Notes under the pieces: model-generated | What the model was told of the DNA's origin: nothing | The model's database searches: none | What the model saw: the letters and a program-made list of their open reading frames with translations, nothing else | NCBI GenBank assembly: GCA_964619265.1 | Contig: CAZUCE010000011.1 | Coordinates: 55,519 to 119,518 of the forward strand | Source: CAZUCE01 sp964619265 | Lineage (GTDB): Bacteria > Planctomycetota > UBA1135 > GCA-002686595 | Direction of reading: 5' to 3' | DNA: 64,000 nucleotides | Program-made: the position numbers and the translations under genes | Shown: piece by piece, positions 1-7,790 of the stretch | Layout of the letters: the number at the start of each line of letters is the position of its first letter | Position numbering within the stretch: position 1 is the stretch's first letter

Positions 1-1
1 G

Positions 2-643
2 CAGGTCAAGCTCCTGCGAGTCCTGCAGGAGCGGAGCTTTGAACGGGTTGGCGGCGAGAAAACCAGGAAGGTCGACATTCGCGTCGTCTCGGCCACCAAG
101 GTGGGGCTCCGTGAAGAGGTCCGCGAAGGGCGTTTTCGCGAAGACCTTTTCTATCGCATCCAAGTGGTGCCGATCGTCCTGCCGCCCCTGCGCGATCGGG
201 ATGGCGATGTTGCACTGATCGCGGAAGCTCTGATCCATCGACACTTCGTTCCGATCGACAAAGAGGCTCCGGTTCCGACCATCGGGGCGTCTACCTTGCG
301 CGCCATGGATCGCTACCCATGGCCGGGGAACGTGCGCGAGCTGGAAAATGCTATCCAACGCGCCCTCGCGCTCCGGGGGCAAGCCACCCAGCTGGACCGA
401 GAGCACCTGCTGCCCATCGACCCGCGCTGGCGCGGCGCGACCGAGGTCTCGGACGACGTTCGACCCCTCAAGGAAGTTTTGCGCGATGCGGAGGCCGAGC
501 ACATTCGCCGGGCCCTGACCCAATGCGGCGGGCACCGCTCCAAAACCGCCGATTTGCTAGGGATCTCGCGCAAGGTCCTGTGGGAGAAGCTCAAAGAATA
601 CGGTGAGGAGGCGGGGGCTGAGGATGAGGGCGAATCAGCCTGA
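2..643 (+). CDS. Sigma-54-dependent transcriptional activator, C-terminal part (truncated by window edge)
   Basis: The frame is open from base 2, so the receiver or sensor domain and the Walker A part of the AAA+ module lie outside the window. The 213 visible residues start in the AAA+ sigma-54 interaction domain: QVKLLRVLQE, then the VGG turn, then EGRFREDLFYR, LPPLRDR and YPWPGNVRELEN, all diagnostic of NtrC/bEBP activators. A Fis-type helix-turn-helix follows near residues 160-200 (HIRRALTQCGGHRSKTADLLGISRKVLW read in two pieces). Such proteins bind upstream enhancers and hydrolyse ATP to open sigma-54 promoters. Target genes cannot be inferred here. The next gene begins inside its last codons. 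Confidence 0.93.
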   Translation, partial: QVKLLRVLQERSFERVGGEKTRKVDIRVVSATKVGLREEVREGRFREDLFYRIQVVPIVLPPLRDRDGDVALIAEALIHRHFVPIDKEAPVPTIGASTLRAMDRYPWPGNVRELENAIQRALALRGQATQLDREHLLPIDPRWRGATEVSDDVRPLKEVLRDAEAEHIRRALTQCGGHRSKTADLLGISRKVLWEKLKEYGEEAGAEDEGESA

Positions 644-2243
644 ACACCGGTCTGTGGCCGATCGGGTGAGCCCCGGCCACCCCGCCTGGTACGCGGTGGT
701 GCGGGCGGCCGCTCGAGATCGGCCTTGGATCCAGCTCCCCGAGGGCTCGCTGATCGTGGGGGACCTGCATCTCGACGTGGAACAGCCCAGTCAGCTCGAC
801 CGGTTCGAGCAATTTCTCAAGAGCCTTCAGAGTTGTCCCCATGTGTTGATCCTGGGCGACCTGTTTGAGTTCTGGTTTGGCGATCGGCAGATCGCGACGC
901 CGGGCGGCAGGCGGGCGGTCCGCGCCCTTGAAAATCTGGCCAGATCCGGGTGCCAGGTGGATGTGGTGCCGGGCAACCGGGATTTCCTCCTGGGGCCTGG
1001 CTTCGAACGGGCCAGCGGAGTCCGGGTTCGGCCCCATGGGGTCTTGGCCGAGCTGAACGAGGGTTCGACCGCCCTCTTCATCCACGGAGATGAGCTGTGC
1101 ACCTTGGACGTGGCCTACCAGCGGCTGCGCAGGATGCTTCGCTCAGCTCCGGTCCGAATGGCTTCCAAAGTTGTTCCCGGAGCCCTAGCGGGACGGCTGG
1201 CCCGCCGCCTGCGACGGGCCAGCCGAGAGGCCCTTTCCACCAAGCCAGGCGCGGCGACCGAATTGCAAACGCAAGCTGCTGCCTACCTGGCCGAGGCGCT
1301 GGACGCCCGTGCGATCGTCTGCGGTCACGCTCACCGGTTCCGGGACGAGCCCTTGGAAGCTCCAGGGATCCCGAGCCGGCGCTGGCTCGTGGTGGACGAC
1401 CTGGGACGGGGTCCTGGAGTGCACCCGGTCCGAGACGCTCTGCGAGTCGTCCAGGGGGAACTGGCACCGGGAAACAGCGGCTACCCGACCGCGAACGCTC
1501 CCGAAGGTTTCTCCGCTGCTCCCCGCGACCTATCCTCGTCCGCTGCCATGGCCGAGAAAACGCCTTTGATCATCGCTATTGACGGACCGGCAGGCGCCGG
1601 CAAGAGCACGGTGGCGCGCCGCGTCGCCGGGGAATTGCGTCTACCGTTCCTCGATACCGGCGCGATGTACCGCGCCGTGACCTGGCAGTGCCTCGAGCGC
1701 GGCATCGATCTGGCGGATGGTGAAGCCTGCGGCCGGGTGGCCGATGAAATCCAGCTCGACTTCGACGCCGCGGGGCGCGTGTGGGTCGACGGTCGAGCGG
1801 GCGAACCCGAGATTCGCAGTCGCGCGGTCGAATCCGAGGTCTCGCGGGTTGCGGCCCATGGCCAGGTCCGCAAGTTCGTGGTCGAACAACAGCAGCGCAT
1901 CGGTGAGACGGGGATCGGGCTCGTGGCCGAGGGGCGCGACACAACGACCGTGGTGTTTCCAAACGCCACCTTCAAGTTCTTCCTGTGGGCGAGCCCCGAA
2001 GCCCGGGCCTTGCGGCGCGCGATGCAAATCGGCGAGAGCGAAGCCGCGGGCAAGGTTCTCGCGGACATCCTGGCTCGAGATGCGTTCGACACCGGGCGCG
2101 AAATCGCACCGCTGCGCGAGGCGCCAGACGCCATCCGAATCGATGCGGACCACATGGCGGCGGATCAAGTGGCCCGGGCCATCCTGGACCACGTTCGCGA
2201 CCGGATCGACCCGGCGGATGAGTCCCCCAGCGAAGCCTCTTGA
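603..2243 (+). CDS. lpxH-cmk: LpxH-type UDP-2,3-diacylglucosamine hydrolase fused in frame to cytidylate kinase
   Basis: A single uninterrupted frame of 546 codons carries two complete enzymes. Residues about 45-285 are a calcineurin-like phosphoesterase with the LpxH metal motifs GDLHL, GDLFEFW, GNRDFLLG, HGDELCTLD and GHAHR. LpxH cleaves UDP-2,3-diacylglucosamine to lipid X in lipid A synthesis, at the inner face of the membrane. Residues about 316-545 are cytidylate kinase, which phosphorylates CMP/dCMP: P-loop GPAGAGKST, then DTGAMYRAV and EGRDTTTVVFP. The two are joined by a roughly 30-residue low-complexity linker with no stop. The start is GTG 603, or ATG 624, which follows a GGAGG. 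An in-frame ATG at 1548 could give free Cmk, so a true fusion versus two in-phase genes is unresolved. It overlaps the upstream regulator and is coupled to plsC. Confidence 0.88.
   Translation: MRRRGLRMRANQPEHRSVADRVSPGHPAWYAVVRAAARDRPWIQLPEGSLIVGDLHLDVEQPSQLDRFEQFLKSLQSCPHVLILGDLFEFWFGDRQIATPGGRRAVRALENLARSGCQVDVVPGNRDFLLGPGFERASGVRVRPHGVLAELNEGSTALFIHGDELCTLDVAYQRLRRMLRSAPVRMASKVVPGALAGRLARRLRRASREALSTKPGAATELQTQAAAYLAEALDARAIVCGHAHRFRDEPLEAPGIPSRRWLVVDDLGRGPGVHPVRDALRVVQGELAPGNSGYPTANAPEGFSAAPRDLSSSAAMAEKTPLIIAIDGPAGAGKSTVARRVAGELRLPFLDTGAMYRAVTWQCLERGIDLADGEACGRVADEIQLDFDAAGRVWVDGRAGEPEIRSRAVESEVSRVAAHGQVRKFVVEQQQRIGETGIGLVAEGRDTTTVVFPNATFKFFLWASPEARALRRAMQIGESEAAGKVLADILARDAFDTGREIAPLREAPDAIRIDADHMAADQVARAILDHVRDRIDPADESPSEAS
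1548..1550 (+). other. cmk: Candidate internal start codon for a separate cytidylate kinase
   Basis: This in-frame ATG begins MAEKTPLIIAIDGPAG, exactly where ordinary Cmk proteins start. It would yield 231 residues, the normal Cmk length. No strong Shine-Dalgarno sequence precedes it (the upstream bases are pyrimidine-rich), but that is true of many genes in this window. It is listed because it decides whether LpxH and Cmk are one protein or two. Confidence 0.4.
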
Positions 2244-2878
2244 AGCTCTCCAGCCTGTCCTACGGACTCCTGTATGCAACCGTCTGGACCGGTATGCGGC
2301 TGCTGTTCCGCCGGCGAGTCCACGGACTGGAGAACGTCCCGCACGATGGCGCGGCCCTGCTGATTGGAAACCACCGCTCGTACCTGGACATCCCCTTGGT
2401 CGGAACGGGCGTGCGGCGGCCGGTGCACTTCGTGGCACGAGCTTCGCTGAACTCGAGCCGCGGTCTTGCCATGCTGATTCGCATCACCCGTTCGATTCCT
2501 ATCGAGCCTCGCGCACCCGACCGTGCTGCCCTGGGAACCATCGTGAAGGAATTGAAGGCTGGCGAATTGGTCGCCATGTTCCCCGAGGGCACGCGCGCGG
2601 TGGAGGATGAGATCCTCCCCTTCCGGGGCGGTGCGCTACTCGCAGCCCGCCGGGCGGGGGTCCCGCTGATCCCGATGGGGCTGCGGGGAACCGGACAAGC
2701 CCTGCCCCGGGGTGCAACCTGGCCACGGTTGCGCCGGCTCGAAGTCCATTTCGGGGAGCCGATCGACCCCCGCAGCCCTGAGGCCTTCGAACGGGCACGC
2801 CGGCAGGTCGCCCAGCTCAGCGGATCGTCCCTGGCGGCGCTCCCGGAAGCCTCGGCCAAGATCGGCAGCGGCGCCTGA
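2240..2878 (+). CDS. plsC: 1-acyl-sn-glycerol-3-phosphate acyltransferase
   Basis: This 212-residue protein is of the PlsC/LPLAT family, which makes phosphatidic acid from lysophosphatidic acid at the inner membrane. The catalytic HX4D motif is in NHRSYLD (about residue 35) and the glycerophosphate-binding motif is FPEGTRA (about residue 115). A GLRGTGQALPRG segment follows, as in short PlsC proteins. The start is TTG at 2240, overlapping the cmk stop in a TTGA quartet, which indicates translational coupling. A cmk-plsC-rpsA order is common in bacteria and supports the assignment. The C-terminus is short and Ala-rich. Confidence 0.9.
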   Translation: MKLSSLSYGLLYATVWTGMRLLFRRRVHGLENVPHDGAALLIGNHRSYLDIPLVGTGVRRPVHFVARASLNSSRGLAMLIRITRSIPIEPRAPDRAALGTIVKELKAGELVAMFPEGTRAVEDEILPFRGGALLAARRAGVPLIPMGLRGTGQALPRGATWPRLRRLEVHFGEPIDPRSPEAFERARRQVAQLSGSSLAALPEASAKIGSGA

Positions 2879-3182
2879 AGCCCCACGGGCCGAGGCCCCC
2901 AGAGCCATCGGCCGACCGTCAGCGGGAGAGTCGAGGGACCGCCGAGCGCTTGGGGCTCGCCACAGCGGCTCAAATTCGCCAAACTGCCTGGCTCGGCCAG
3001 GCCTTCCAAAGCCCGGTGGGATCCAATCGGATTCTCCGCCCTCCAGGACGCCGGCCCGTGGACGCAGGCGCCGTGCCCGCGACCCAAACCCCACCTCGAC
3101 CCCTAGCCCGGACCGCAGACACCGACCCGCTCGGTGGCTTGTGCTCCGCCGCGTCCCTTCATGGGGGCGCGTACACCTTTCT
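2879..3182 (+). other. Leader region between plsC and rpsA, no gene seen
   Basis: These 304 bases have open frames only as an upstream extension of the rpsA frame, and that sequence is Arg/Pro-rich with no recognisable domain. The region is likely the rpsA promoter and 5' leader. The bases just before the rpsA ATG (ACACCTTTCT) contain no purine-rich Shine-Dalgarno sequence. Leaders of S1 genes in other bacteria are translationally self-regulated. I cannot identify such a structure here by eye. Confidence 0.5.
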
Positions 3183-5102
3183 ATGTCCCTCGCATCCCGC
3201 CGAATCAAGCAATTCGAACTCGCCCCCGAAGATCTAGAGGCCCAAATGGCCAAGATCGTCGGTGGAATCGACAACGAAGACGAGTACACCGCGGCGCTCT
3301 CGGTCGCCATCCGCAGCCTCGAGCCGGACACGATTGTCCAAGCACGCGTCGACTCGGTCGACAAGCACACCGGCCAGGTCGTCCTGGATATCGGCGGCAA
3401 GGCGGAGGGCAACATCGCGCTCTCCGAGTTCGGCGAAACGATGCCGCAGACCGGTGAGGTCTTCGACGTCTACTACGGCGGGCTCAACGACGACGACACC
3501 GCGAACCTCTCCAAGCGCCGCGCCGACCGTCAAAAGGCCTGGGAGCAGCTCTACGAGACGCACGCCGAAGGGGACGAAGTCCACGGCGTCATTCAGCGCA
3601 AGATCAAAGGCGGCCTGTTGGTCGATGTGGAAGGCGTACCCGTTTTCCTGCCGGCCAGTCAGGTCAACCTGCGCCGCACACACGACATCACCGAATTCAT
3701 CGGCGAGCCGATTCGCGCCCGGATCATCAAGATCGACCCGGAGCGCATGAATGTCGTCATCTCCCGCCGCAAGCTGCTCGAAGAAGAGCGTCAGAAGCAG
3801 AAGGAGCACCTCCTCAAGGACATCGAGGAGAACCAAATCCGCACGGGTGTCGTGAAGAACATCGCCGACTTTGGTGTGTTCGTGGACCTTGGGGGCATCG
3901 ATGGCCTGCTGCACATCACCGACATGTCCTGGGGCCGGATCAACCACCCCTCGCAAATGGTCACCATCGGGCAAGAGCTCGAGGTCAAGGTTCTGCGCGT
4001 CGACTTCGAGCGCGAGCGCATTGCGCTCGGCCTGAAGCAAAAGGTCGCTTCGCCGTGGGACGGCATCGACTCGCGCTACCCCGAGAACTCGAAGCACGTT
4101 GGCGAAGTCGTCAATTTGATGACCTACGGCGCCTTCGTGAAGCTCGAAGACGGCGTGGAAGGCCTGGTGCACATCTCCGAGATGTCCTGGACCCGTCGCG
4201 TCAACCACCCCTCCGAGCTGGTCAACTCCGGCGACAAGGTCGAAGTGGTCGTGCTCGAGATCGACAAGGAGAAGCAGGAGATCTCGCTCGGCATGAAGCA
4301 GGCCGAAGCGAACCCCTGGGACCTCGCGACCGAGAAGTACCCCCCGGGAACGATCATCGAAGGCACGGTCCGCAACCTCACCTCCTACGGCGCGTTCGTG
4401 GAGATCGAAGAAGGCATCGACGGCCTTCTGCACGTCTCCGACATGAGCTGGACCAAGAAGGTCTCGCACCCCTCCGAGGTCGTCCGCAAGGGCGACAAGA
4501 TGCGCTGCGTCGTCCTGTCGGTCGACTCCCAGAAAAAGCGCATCGCCCTCGGCCTCAAGCAACTCAGCCAAGACCCCTGGCTGGCCGACATCCCGAACAA
4601 CTACCACGTCGGGGACCTGCTCTCGGGCTACGTCACGAAGATCACCAACTTCGGTGTGTTCGTGAAGCTCGAAGAAGAACTCGAAGGCTTGCTCCACATC
4701 TCCGAACTGTCCGACACCAAGATCGGCAGCCCCGAAGATGTGGTGCGCCCGGGCATGAAGATCGAAGTACGCGTCATTCGAGTCGACACCGAAGAGCGCA
4801 AGATCGGCCTCTCCTTCGTCCACGCGGACTTTGAGGAGAACAAGCACCTGCCCGAGCCCACGCCCGAAGAGTTGGGGCAGATGGGAGGTGGTGATCCCGC
4901 CGAAGGCGGTGAAGCTCCGCCGGCTGCCGCCGAGGCGCCCGCTGAAGGCGCAGGAGAAGCCAAGGCCGAACCTGCCCCGGAGGCGAGCGCAGCCCCCGAG
5001 GCGGAGCCGCCGGCTGCTGAGTCGACCCCTGAGCCGACTCCTGAGCCTGAAACGCCTGAGCCTGAAACGCCTGAGCCGGAAGCCCCCACCACGGAAGGCT
5101 GA
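3183..5102 (+). CDS. rpsA: 30S ribosomal protein S1
   Basis: The protein has 639 residues starting MSLASRRIKQFELAPEDLEA. Six S1/OB-fold RNA-binding repeats are visible at roughly residues 48-115, 131-197, 219-287, 304-373, 388-457 and 475-545. Repeats 3-6 carry the GAFV/GVFV…GLLHISDMSW signatures with LGLKQ endings. S1 anchors mRNA on the 30S subunit, which matters in a genome with few strong Shine-Dalgarno sequences. The frame stays open upstream, but the ATG at 3183 gives the standard N-terminus. After the last repeat there is an unusual acidic, Ala/Pro/Glu-rich tail of about 95 residues ending in PEPET repeats. The stop overlaps the next gene as TGATG. Confidence 0.95.
   Translation: MSLASRRIKQFELAPEDLEAQMAKIVGGIDNEDEYTAALSVAIRSLEPDTIVQARVDSVDKHTGQVVLDIGGKAEGNIALSEFGETMPQTGEVFDVYYGGLNDDDTANLSKRRADRQKAWEQLYETHAEGDEVHGVIQRKIKGGLLVDVEGVPVFLPASQVNLRRTHDITEFIGEPIRARIIKIDPERMNVVISRRKLLEEERQKQKEHLLKDIEENQIRTGVVKNIADFGVFVDLGGIDGLLHITDMSWGRINHPSQMVTIGQELEVKVLRVDFERERIALGLKQKVASPWDGIDSRYPENSKHVGEVVNLMTYGAFVKLEDGVEGLVHISEMSWTRRVNHPSELVNSGDKVEVVVLEIDKEKQEISLGMKQAEANPWDLATEKYPPGTIIEGTVRNLTSYGAFVEIEEGIDGLLHVSDMSWTKKVSHPSEVVRKGDKMRCVVLSVDSQKKRIALGLKQLSQDPWLADIPNNYHVGDLLSGYVTKITNFGVFVKLEEELEGLLHISELSDTKIGSPEDVVRPGMKIEVRVIRVDTEERKIGLSFVHADFEENKHLPEPTPEELGQMGGGDPAEGGEAPPAAAEAPAEGAGEAKAEPAPEASAAPEAEPPAAESTPEPTPEPETPEPETPEPEAPTTEG
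5040..5084 (+). repeat. 15-bp tandem repeat in the rpsA tail
   Basis: The unit CCTGAGCCTGAAACG occurs twice without gaps (5040-5054 and 5055-5069), followed by a diverged third copy. It encodes the PEPET repeats of the S1 tail. The unit is a multiple of three, so slippage would change tail length without a frameshift. Confidence 0.85.
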
Positions 5103-6097
5103 TGCGGCTGCTCGGAGGGAGTGCCTTCGTACTCCTCGGGCTCGTCTTGAGCGGCTGCCAAGCGCGGCAGCCGCGAGGGTTCGAGCCTGTGGCGGACGAT
5201 CTTGTCGCGACCTTCGAAACCATCGACCGTGCGGTCGCCTCGGGCGATCACGAATTGGCGACGCGGCTGCTCAACGAGATCGAGGCCGCGACCGAGGATT
5301 CTGGCTCCCTGGAAGCCGTGGCTAGGATCCGAGGCGTGCTCGCGGGGAGCGAGATCGCCGCGGGCCTGGAGATGTGGCTCGAGAGCCGGCCCGACCCGCA
5401 GACGCCGGAGCGGCGAGATCTCATCCTGCTAGCCCGCCACGCGGACCCACGCAACGTGCGGATCGAATTGGCGGCCAGCCCGCTGGTTGTCCAGCGCACG
5501 GGCGTCGGCCCCCGTGGCGATCACAAGGGCACCGACGAGCGCTTGGTCACCCAGGTCCTCAAAGGGCTCGACGTGCCTCCCGGTGAACAGCCGATCGAGG
5601 TGGTCGCCCTGAATTACGAGGTTCCGATGGCCGGCCTCTTGGCGCTTCGCGAAAAGTGGCGTCTGGAACCGCACGACGGCGCGTTTCGGGTCGAAGACGA
5701 AGTCATCCCAGCGGTCGGGCTCAGCGTCGCGTCCGTGGAACGAACCATGCTGATGGCTCAAATGTCTAGCCAAGCGATCGACGCTGGGCCGTTGCTGGAG
5801 ATGCTCGAGCGCCCCGGCCTGCTTCGGGAAGCGGGCGAGCGCGCGCTTCCGGCGCTGCTCGAGCGGACGGTTCGCATTCCGGCCTCGCGCTCTGCGGAGG
5901 CCTTTGCCAAGGTTGCCGAGAAGGTCGTCGAGTGGCCGGACGAGGACCTGGTTCGGATCACACCCGTCCTACGCTGGCTGGCACGCGAGGACCGGGACGT
6001 TCCCGGGCCGAGCGGCTGGCGCAAACGACTCCAGTCCGCGCTCCAGCCCGTCGCGAAACCGGCGGTGCAAGCGAAGGACGGACTCAAACTCCGCTAA
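5102..6097 (+). CDS. Predicted lipoprotein of unknown function
   Basis: The 331-residue protein starts with ATG overlapping the rpsA stop codon (TGATG). The N-terminus is a lipoprotein signal peptide with lipobox LSGC at about residues 16-19. The rest is helical and acidic with no family I recognise. Residues 40-110 look like a helical hairpin repeat (FETIDRAVASGDHELATRLL), and residues 130-215 contain a more beta-rich segment. The C-terminal third is helical. Membrane location is inferred from the lipobox. Coupling to rpsA suggests co-expression but does not by itself imply a ribosomal role. It converges on the sulfatase-family gene with only 4 bases between stops. Confidence 0.7.
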   Translation: MRLLGGSAFVLLGLVLSGCQARQPRGFEPVADDLVATFETIDRAVASGDHELATRLLNEIEAATEDSGSLEAVARIRGVLAGSEIAAGLEMWLESRPDPQTPERRDLILLARHADPRNVRIELAASPLVVQRTGVGPRGDHKGTDERLVTQVLKGLDVPPGEQPIEVVALNYEVPMAGLLALREKWRLEPHDGAFRVEDEVIPAVGLSVASVERTMLMAQMSSQAIDAGPLLEMLERPGLLREAGERALPALLERTVRIPASRSAEAFAKVAEKVVEWPDEDLVRITPVLRWLAREDRDVPGPSGWRKRLQSALQPVAKPAVQAKDGLKLR

Positions 6098-6101
6098 CAA
6101 C

Positions 6102-7790
6102 TCAGGGGAGTTCCACCGGCGGCGCGGGGCCCAGCCCCCAGGACGGCAGATCGTCCGTGAGCTCTTCGCCCTCCTCGACGTAGCCCAGGGCCGCGAGGTT
6201 ATCCGCCCACATCTCGCGCGCGCTGGTCGTGCGCTGATCGATGGGAGTCACCGGTCGCGCCTCGAAATGGGAACGCAGGTCACCGCGTTGCGCTTCTAGC
6301 TGCTCCCAAGCGGCGATCAGCCGCGGATCTTTTGGATTTCGAACCGGCGACTCCTCGTAGGGATCAGACTCGAGGTCGTACCACAGGGCTTCGAGCAGTT
6401 TGGGTTCATCGCCCTTCCAACTGACCCGGCGTACCAGCTTCTCCGTGGGAGTCCGCAGCGCCTCGACCACGATGTGCTTCGTCGCTCCGCCGGTGGCGGA
6501 AACGATCGGCCGCCCGCGAAGGCTCGAAACCTGGGGGACGCTCGGAAGTTCCTCCCCGCGCAGAACGGGTAGCAACGAACGCCCGATTGCGGTGTCCGGA
6601 ATCGGAACGCCGATGGCTTCGCACAGGGTTGGCAAGAGATCGGAGAGTCCGGCCTGGACCGAGACTCGGGGAGGGGCTTGCGGATAGGTGCCCGTGGGCG
6701 GAACCACGAGCAGCGGAACGCGTACCTGTTCGTCGAACAGGCTGTGCCGATGACCACGGCCGCCGTGCTCGAAGAACTCCTCACCGTGATCGGCGGTGAT
6801 CACGATCCAGGCGTTTTCCAGACGTTCGTTCACCCGCAACAAGTCGACGATCTGACCAACATGCTCGTCGGTCCAAGCCACCTCGCCCATGTAAAGGGCG
6901 ATGATGTGCTCCAGATCCCGGTCGGAGATCTGGCGCCCGCCGGCTTCGGCGTCGAAAACCGCGGGATTCAAGTAGAAGTCCTGACCGGTGATCGAACCTT
7001 CGTAGCCCGGATCGAACCGTGTGTCGTAGGGCGCGGGGGGGACGTAGTCGTAGTGGGGATCGAACAGGTGCGTGAACAAGAACAGATCGTCCTCCCCAAC
7101 GTCGTCCAATGCCTGCCCCACGAATTCGACGACTCCGGGCGAGGTGATCGCTCGATGACTTTGCTGATCGGCCGCTCCCCACACGTTCTGGGCACCGCCG
7201 GCATCTTTGCGGGCCAAGCTGTTGCGCAACTCAGCCTCCAGTCGATCGCCACCAGGCATCCCGTTTGAGTACACCTCGAAACCGCGTCCGAATCCGTAGT
7301 CGCGCAGGAGATACCAGCCGGTGAACACGCCGTAGCCGAGGAACCCTGCCTCCGCGAGCAGCTCAGGCATGGTGGGGGTCGCCGGGTCGATGCGCACGTT
7401 GTCGTCCTCGACTCCGTGCCGAGTCGGTGGCTGTCCCGTAAACATCTGGGCGTGGGCAGGCAGGGTCCAGCTCGAACCGCTGATCGCCTGTTCGAAGACC
7501 GTCCCGTGCTCGGCCAGCTCGACCATGCGCGGAGTTACGAACGGATCCTCGAAGTTCAGCGCATCCGAGCGCGTCGTGTCGAGGGACACGAGCAGCACCG
7601 TGCGGGGTGCCTCGCCGGAGCCACAGCTGCCAGCCAGAACGGGCAGCGCTGCGAACAGCAAGCTCCGCGGACCGCGCCACGCCCGGTTCGCTTGCGGCGT
7701 GATTCGAGGTTCGCTACCGAGTTCGGTGGATTGGGTGTCGGCGCAGGCCGGCGGAACGGGGGCGAGCCCGTTAGGGAACGATCGCGACAT
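6102..7790 (-). CDS. Sulfatase/alkaline-phosphatase-superfamily lipoprotein
   Basis: The 562-residue protein has metal-binding elements LLVSLDTTRSDAL near the N-terminus and VITADHGEEFFEHGGRGH in the C-terminal half, which define the sulfatase/alkaline phosphatase superfamily. The nucleophile site reads SGSSWTLPAHAQMFTG. Cys/Ser of the C/S-x-P-x-R formylglycine motif is replaced by Thr-Leu-Pro-Ala-His, as in phosphoesterase-like members. A phosphate or phosphonate ester substrate is therefore as likely as a sulfate ester. Lipobox-like LAGSC lies at about residues 52-56 after an unusually long N-terminus. No better in-frame ATG or GTG was seen. Its ATG lies 20 bases inside the upstream DUF1573-like gene, so the two are probably co-translated. 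Confidence 0.88.
   Translation of the reverse strand: MSRSFPNGLAPVPPACADTQSTELGSEPRITPQANRAWRGPRSLLFAALPVLAGSCGSGEAPRTVLLVSLDTTRSDALNFEDPFVTPRMVELAEHGTVFEQAISGSSWTLPAHAQMFTGQPPTRHGVEDDNVRIDPATPTMPELLAEAGFLGYGVFTGWYLLRDYGFGRGFEVYSNGMPGGDRLEAELRNSLARKDAGGAQNVWGAADQQSHRAITSPGVVEFVGQALDDVGEDDLFLFTHLFDPHYDYVPPAPYDTRFDPGYEGSITGQDFYLNPAVFDAEAGGRQISDRDLEHIIALYMGEVAWTDEHVGQIVDLLRVNERLENAWIVITADHGEEFFEHGGRGHRHSLFDEQVRVPLLVVPPTGTYPQAPPRVSVQAGLSDLLPTLCEAIGVPIPDTAIGRSLLPVLRGEELPSVPQVSSLRGRPIVSATGGATKHIVVEALRTPTEKLVRRVSWKGDEPKLLEALWYDLESDPYEESPVRNPKDPRLIAAWEQLEAQRGDLRSHFEARPVTPIDQRTTSAREMWADNLAALGYVEEGEELTDDLPSWGLGPAPPVELP

Noticed and set aside
2433..2448. Sigma-54-like site (TGGCACGAGCTTCGCT, GG-N10-GC) near the sigma-54 activator
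   Set aside because: It lies inside plsC coding sequence with no start codon at a suitable distance downstream and is expected by chance in GC-rich DNA.
3234..4847. Long antisense open frame (537 codons) opposite rpsA
   Set aside because: It mirrors the strongly supported S1 repeats. The encoded sequence is repetitive Asp/Leu/Val-rich without any domain, a typical GC-codon-bias shadow.
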